Assembly (NCBI GenBank): GCA_022600655.1
Contig: JAHZJZ010000144.1
Coordinates: 1 to 8,089, forward strand
DNA: 8,089 bases
Direction: 5' to 3'
Source of the DNA: Campylobacterota bacterium
GTDB taxonomy: Bacteria; Campylobacterota; Campylobacteria; Campylobacterales; Sulfurovaceae
Positions 7,401 through 8,089 of the stretch are shown here, in pieces. A model generated the notes under the pieces. The model was not told where the DNA came from and ran no database searches. It worked only from the letters and a program-made list of their open reading frames with translations. Within the stretch, counting starts at the first letter, position 1. Each line of letters opens with the position of its first letter. Both the position numbers and the translations under genes were made by a program.

Positions 7401-7829
7401 GGTGCTCCACTTTACGATATGACTATGGATGGTAAAATCGGTACACTCAAACCTACTCAAGGAATTGACGATGGTGTTATGGAGAATCGTGACTCTTGGC
7501 AGTTTAAAGAGTACAACAAAGATCTTGATAACATCTGGTGGGACGGACTAAGTGGTTCATGGCAAAATGCTGTAGCCCCTTCACACCCAGACCCGATTGC
7601 TGGTAACCATGCATGGCACCAAAAAGTAAGTATTGAACTTGCTGGAAAAGGTGATCAGATTGGTGATATCTATGTTAACTATGAAAACAACATGAAAGTC
7701 TACCAAGCATGGAGAGACAAGTTAACAAGACCACTTGATTCAACCGATACATTAAGAAGACCAAAACATATTAAGAGACCAGCTGTGCCTCTTTCTCATA
7801 AAGCTTACTCTGTTAAACTTACAGACTAG
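4485..7829 (+). CDS. Tat-exported molybdopterin oxidoreductase catalytic subunit (long TtrA/SrdA/SreA-like type)
   Basis: An 1114-residue catalytic subunit of the Mo-bisPGD (DMSO reductase) superfamily, probably periplasmic. Residues 1-47 are a twin-arginine signal (SRRTFLK at 15-21, hydrophobic stretch, likely cleavage after PAFA at 44-47). A [4Fe-4S] site follows: C110, C113, C117 and C156 (CX2CX3CX38C). C252 in HTNICSAGAR is the likely molybdenum ligand, so this is a Cys rather than a Ser or Asp enzyme. Cofactor-binding stretches include DPRLSNSAGMADLW from 314 and about 585-615 (SFNLSPTWSE, ILPTGLAGERHD). The C-terminal dinucleotide-binding domain includes HTRSVN at 875-880, NPVWIN at 892-897 and HHAGRW from 947. 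A His/Asp-rich stretch lies at about 765-795. It is far longer than Wolinella PsrA (about 760) and nearer TtrA/SreA/SrdA. AAGGAG (4472-4477), overlapping the stop of the membrane subunit gene, supports ATG 4485; a second ATG at 4497 would also keep the signal. The substrate (polysulfide, sulfur, tetrathionate, selenate or other) is unresolved. Confidence 0.92.
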   Translation: MVKKMNKTESSFFESRRTFLKGTAYTVAGAAVAKGVFSTIVDTPAFAEEAKFTSTPESLSFYPPHEEWDSFTELDGHDWKRGGTLRNGVSSAENPDGIKATEYMLVPTSCSNCEASCGLTAWVDIGTYKETKNPKDLKVRKYMGNPLHAGSRGRNCAKGYATQSQMYDPDRIPFPLKRAPGSKRGEGKWVRTTWDEAMKEIGTKMHNTLKQGDEMSKKLIMYHVGRPNENGFGHRVPHSMGCDGYDSHTNICSAGARQGTIQWANDDRNSPDWSNANLIFLQSSHAADAGHYFQQAAGRIADARKRGAKLVVMDPRLSNSAGMADLWVPCWPGTETALYLYLANRVLHEKGLNGEDLVNHAFVKNWLNWDRLMANKTQLAVLKDKGYIKSIPQGESYEDFIKMLQEIYSVYTLDFVTKECRIEARIVEKLYDMFIDAGDRVATYIWRAGPIAHRGGWMIARSAFFPLALRGAMAGDKGGVGMHHWHVISVNGKGDKAAVAGERPPKVDVWNEIAWPPEYPLSSYEMSHIMPHLLMDDAWRKKWNDKGLNVPEKLAVWIPRMYNPVWINPDGFRWIEALKREDKIEMSFNLSPTWSETNWYCDYILPTGLAGERHDQHSEATQPSRWLSFRQPALRVALEKMGWQPKDPTRATLEAHMASGLGEIWEEVEFWANIMVHHVDPDGSLGVRKYWASKEDPSRAVTIREWYQAAFDKLPNLRKAAKSKHGESQYPNYELMREMGTWLEEDNIYKPQERPLKKVGDTYIAHGHEYKESDVEKDEFGALLVDDGHGHKHAIGIEINGEVKQGFHTLSKKLEFFSEWFAEWKWPEYAIPIYPTSKEERKKMVHVVSQVHHDFMEKENEFALNTVFRLPYNIHTRSVNSKHLMEISQNHNPVWINTADAKRMNIKQGDAIKVTISDTVSGLESGYFIAMAVPTEATMPGVLANSHHAGRWKLKNAIDIPGFSHKLGVMGIGAPLYDMTMDGKIGTLKPTQGIDDGVMENRDSWQFKEYNKDLDNIWWDGLSGSWQNAVAPSHPDPIAGNHAWHQKVSIELAGKGDQIGDIYVNYENNMKVYQAWRDKLTRPLDSTDTLRRPKHIKRPAVPLSHKAYSVKLTD

Positions 7830-7842
7830 TTTTTCTTCAAAT

Positions 7843-7862
7843 CGTGGGCAGGAATGCCCACG
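7843..7862 (+). terminator. GC-rich hairpin after the molybdoenzyme operon, probable terminator
   Basis: CGTGGGCA, loop GGAA, TGCCCACG: a perfect 8-bp stem with a GNRA-type tetraloop, 13 bases after the stop codon at 7827-7829 and strikingly GC-rich for this DNA. The U-run is not immediate: the following bases are TTACATATTTCTC, with a T6 tract only at about 7883-7888. Termination may therefore be partial, or the stem may serve mainly to protect the mRNA 3' end. Confidence 0.65.
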
Positions 7863-7920
7863 TTACATATTTCTCTCTACCCTTTTTTAACTCAATACTT
7901 TAAGTTTATTTTAATATTAT

Positions 7921-7938
7921 ATTACTTTAAAGAGTAAT
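7921..7938. repeat. Inverted repeat upstream of the right-edge gene
   Basis: ATTACT, 6 bases, AGTAAT: a 6-bp perfect dyad 14 bases before the ribosome site of the next gene. TATTAT just upstream (7915-7920) could be a -10 element, which would put the dyad at the transcription start. The gap 7830-7963 holds nothing else apart from the hairpin. Weak evidence in AT-rich DNA. Confidence 0.3.
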
Positions 7939-7952
7939 TTTAATAAATTTTA

Positions 7953-7957
7953 AAGGA
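7953..7957 (+). promoter_or_regulatory. Ribosome binding site that decides the right-edge gene start
   Basis: AAGGA lies 6 bases before TTG 7964 and 8 bases before GTG 7966, so it could serve either start. Only the TTG frame stays open as sequenced; the GTG frame stops at TAG 7984-7986. Confidence 0.65.
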
Positions 7958-7963
7958 TATCAA

Positions 7964-8089
7964 TTGTGGAAAAAGAAAAAAAATAGCTATGATATTACCG
8001 ATGTTAATTATGATGGTGGTGTAGAGTATGGCTCTGAGATTCACCATGTTACAGTACGTACCAATCAAATCATGTGGGATATGATTAAA
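7964..8089 (+). CDS. 5' end of an unidentified gene (partial, TTG start)
   Basis: An open frame of 42 codons runs from TTG at 7964 to the window end without a stop, preceded by AAGGA with 6-base spacing. The protein begins with Trp and four Lys, then NSYDITDVNYDGG and later EIHHVTVRTNQIMWDMIK. No signal peptide or membrane helix is seen in this part. A run of eight A (7976-7983) lies within codons 5-7. A GTG at 7966 with the same ribosome site is out of frame and hits TAG after six codons. Losing one A would join the GTG start to this frame and give a start of GTG-Glu-Lys-Glu-Lys-Asn. The real start could thus be GTG with a base-call or slippage difference. It lies 134 bases after the catalytic subunit gene and beyond a hairpin, so it is probably a separate unit. 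I do not recognise the product. Confidence 0.7.
   Translation, partial: MWKKKKNSYDITDVNYDGGVEYGSEIHHVTVRTNQIMWDMIK

Overview
The window is AT-rich, tightly packed and coded entirely on the + strand. The codon preferences, the strong AGGAGG-type ribosome binding sites on the respiratory genes and the gene content suggest a free-living, sulfur-cycling Campylobacterota bacterium (Sulfurimonas/Sulfurovum-like). This is inference from style and content; no rRNA or other taxonomic marker lies in the window.

Left block (1-2540): the possible last 24 codons of an upstream gene are followed by dapE (succinyl-diaminopimelate desuccinylase, lysine and cell-wall precursor synthesis). Next come a 79-residue acidic, probably coiled-coil protein of unknown function and a small membrane histidine kinase with no sensor domain. 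The gaps are 19, 46 and 25 bases, so this looks like one housekeeping/regulatory transcription unit. No response regulator is visible in the window.

Centre (2541-2770): 230 bases without a gene, very AT-rich. It holds a 14-bp perfect palindrome, a 7+7 inverted repeat and a pair of exact 13-bp direct repeats. It is the likely control region of the next operon.

Right block (2771-7829): a three-gene operon for a membrane-anchored molybdenum respiratory enzyme, in the order iron-sulfur subunit (B), NrfD/PsrC-like quinone-reactive membrane subunit (C), and 1114-residue Tat-exported molybdopterin catalytic subunit (A). B and C overlap by one base, and C and A are 11 bases apart. Electrons would pass between the membrane quinone pool (C), four [4Fe-4S] clusters (B), and the [4Fe-4S] cluster and Mo-bisPGD site (A), probably on the periplasmic side. 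The B-C-A order and the long catalytic subunit resemble ttrBCA (tetrathionate reductase) and srdBCA (selenate reductase) more than psrABC/phsABC, but the substrate cannot be settled from sequence alone. A GC-rich hairpin follows A.

Right edge (7964-8089): the first 42 codons of another gene. It probably starts at TTG, with an A8 run directly after the start and a competing GTG start in another frame. I do not recognise its product.

No tRNA, rRNA, CRISPR array, insertion sequence or integrase was seen.
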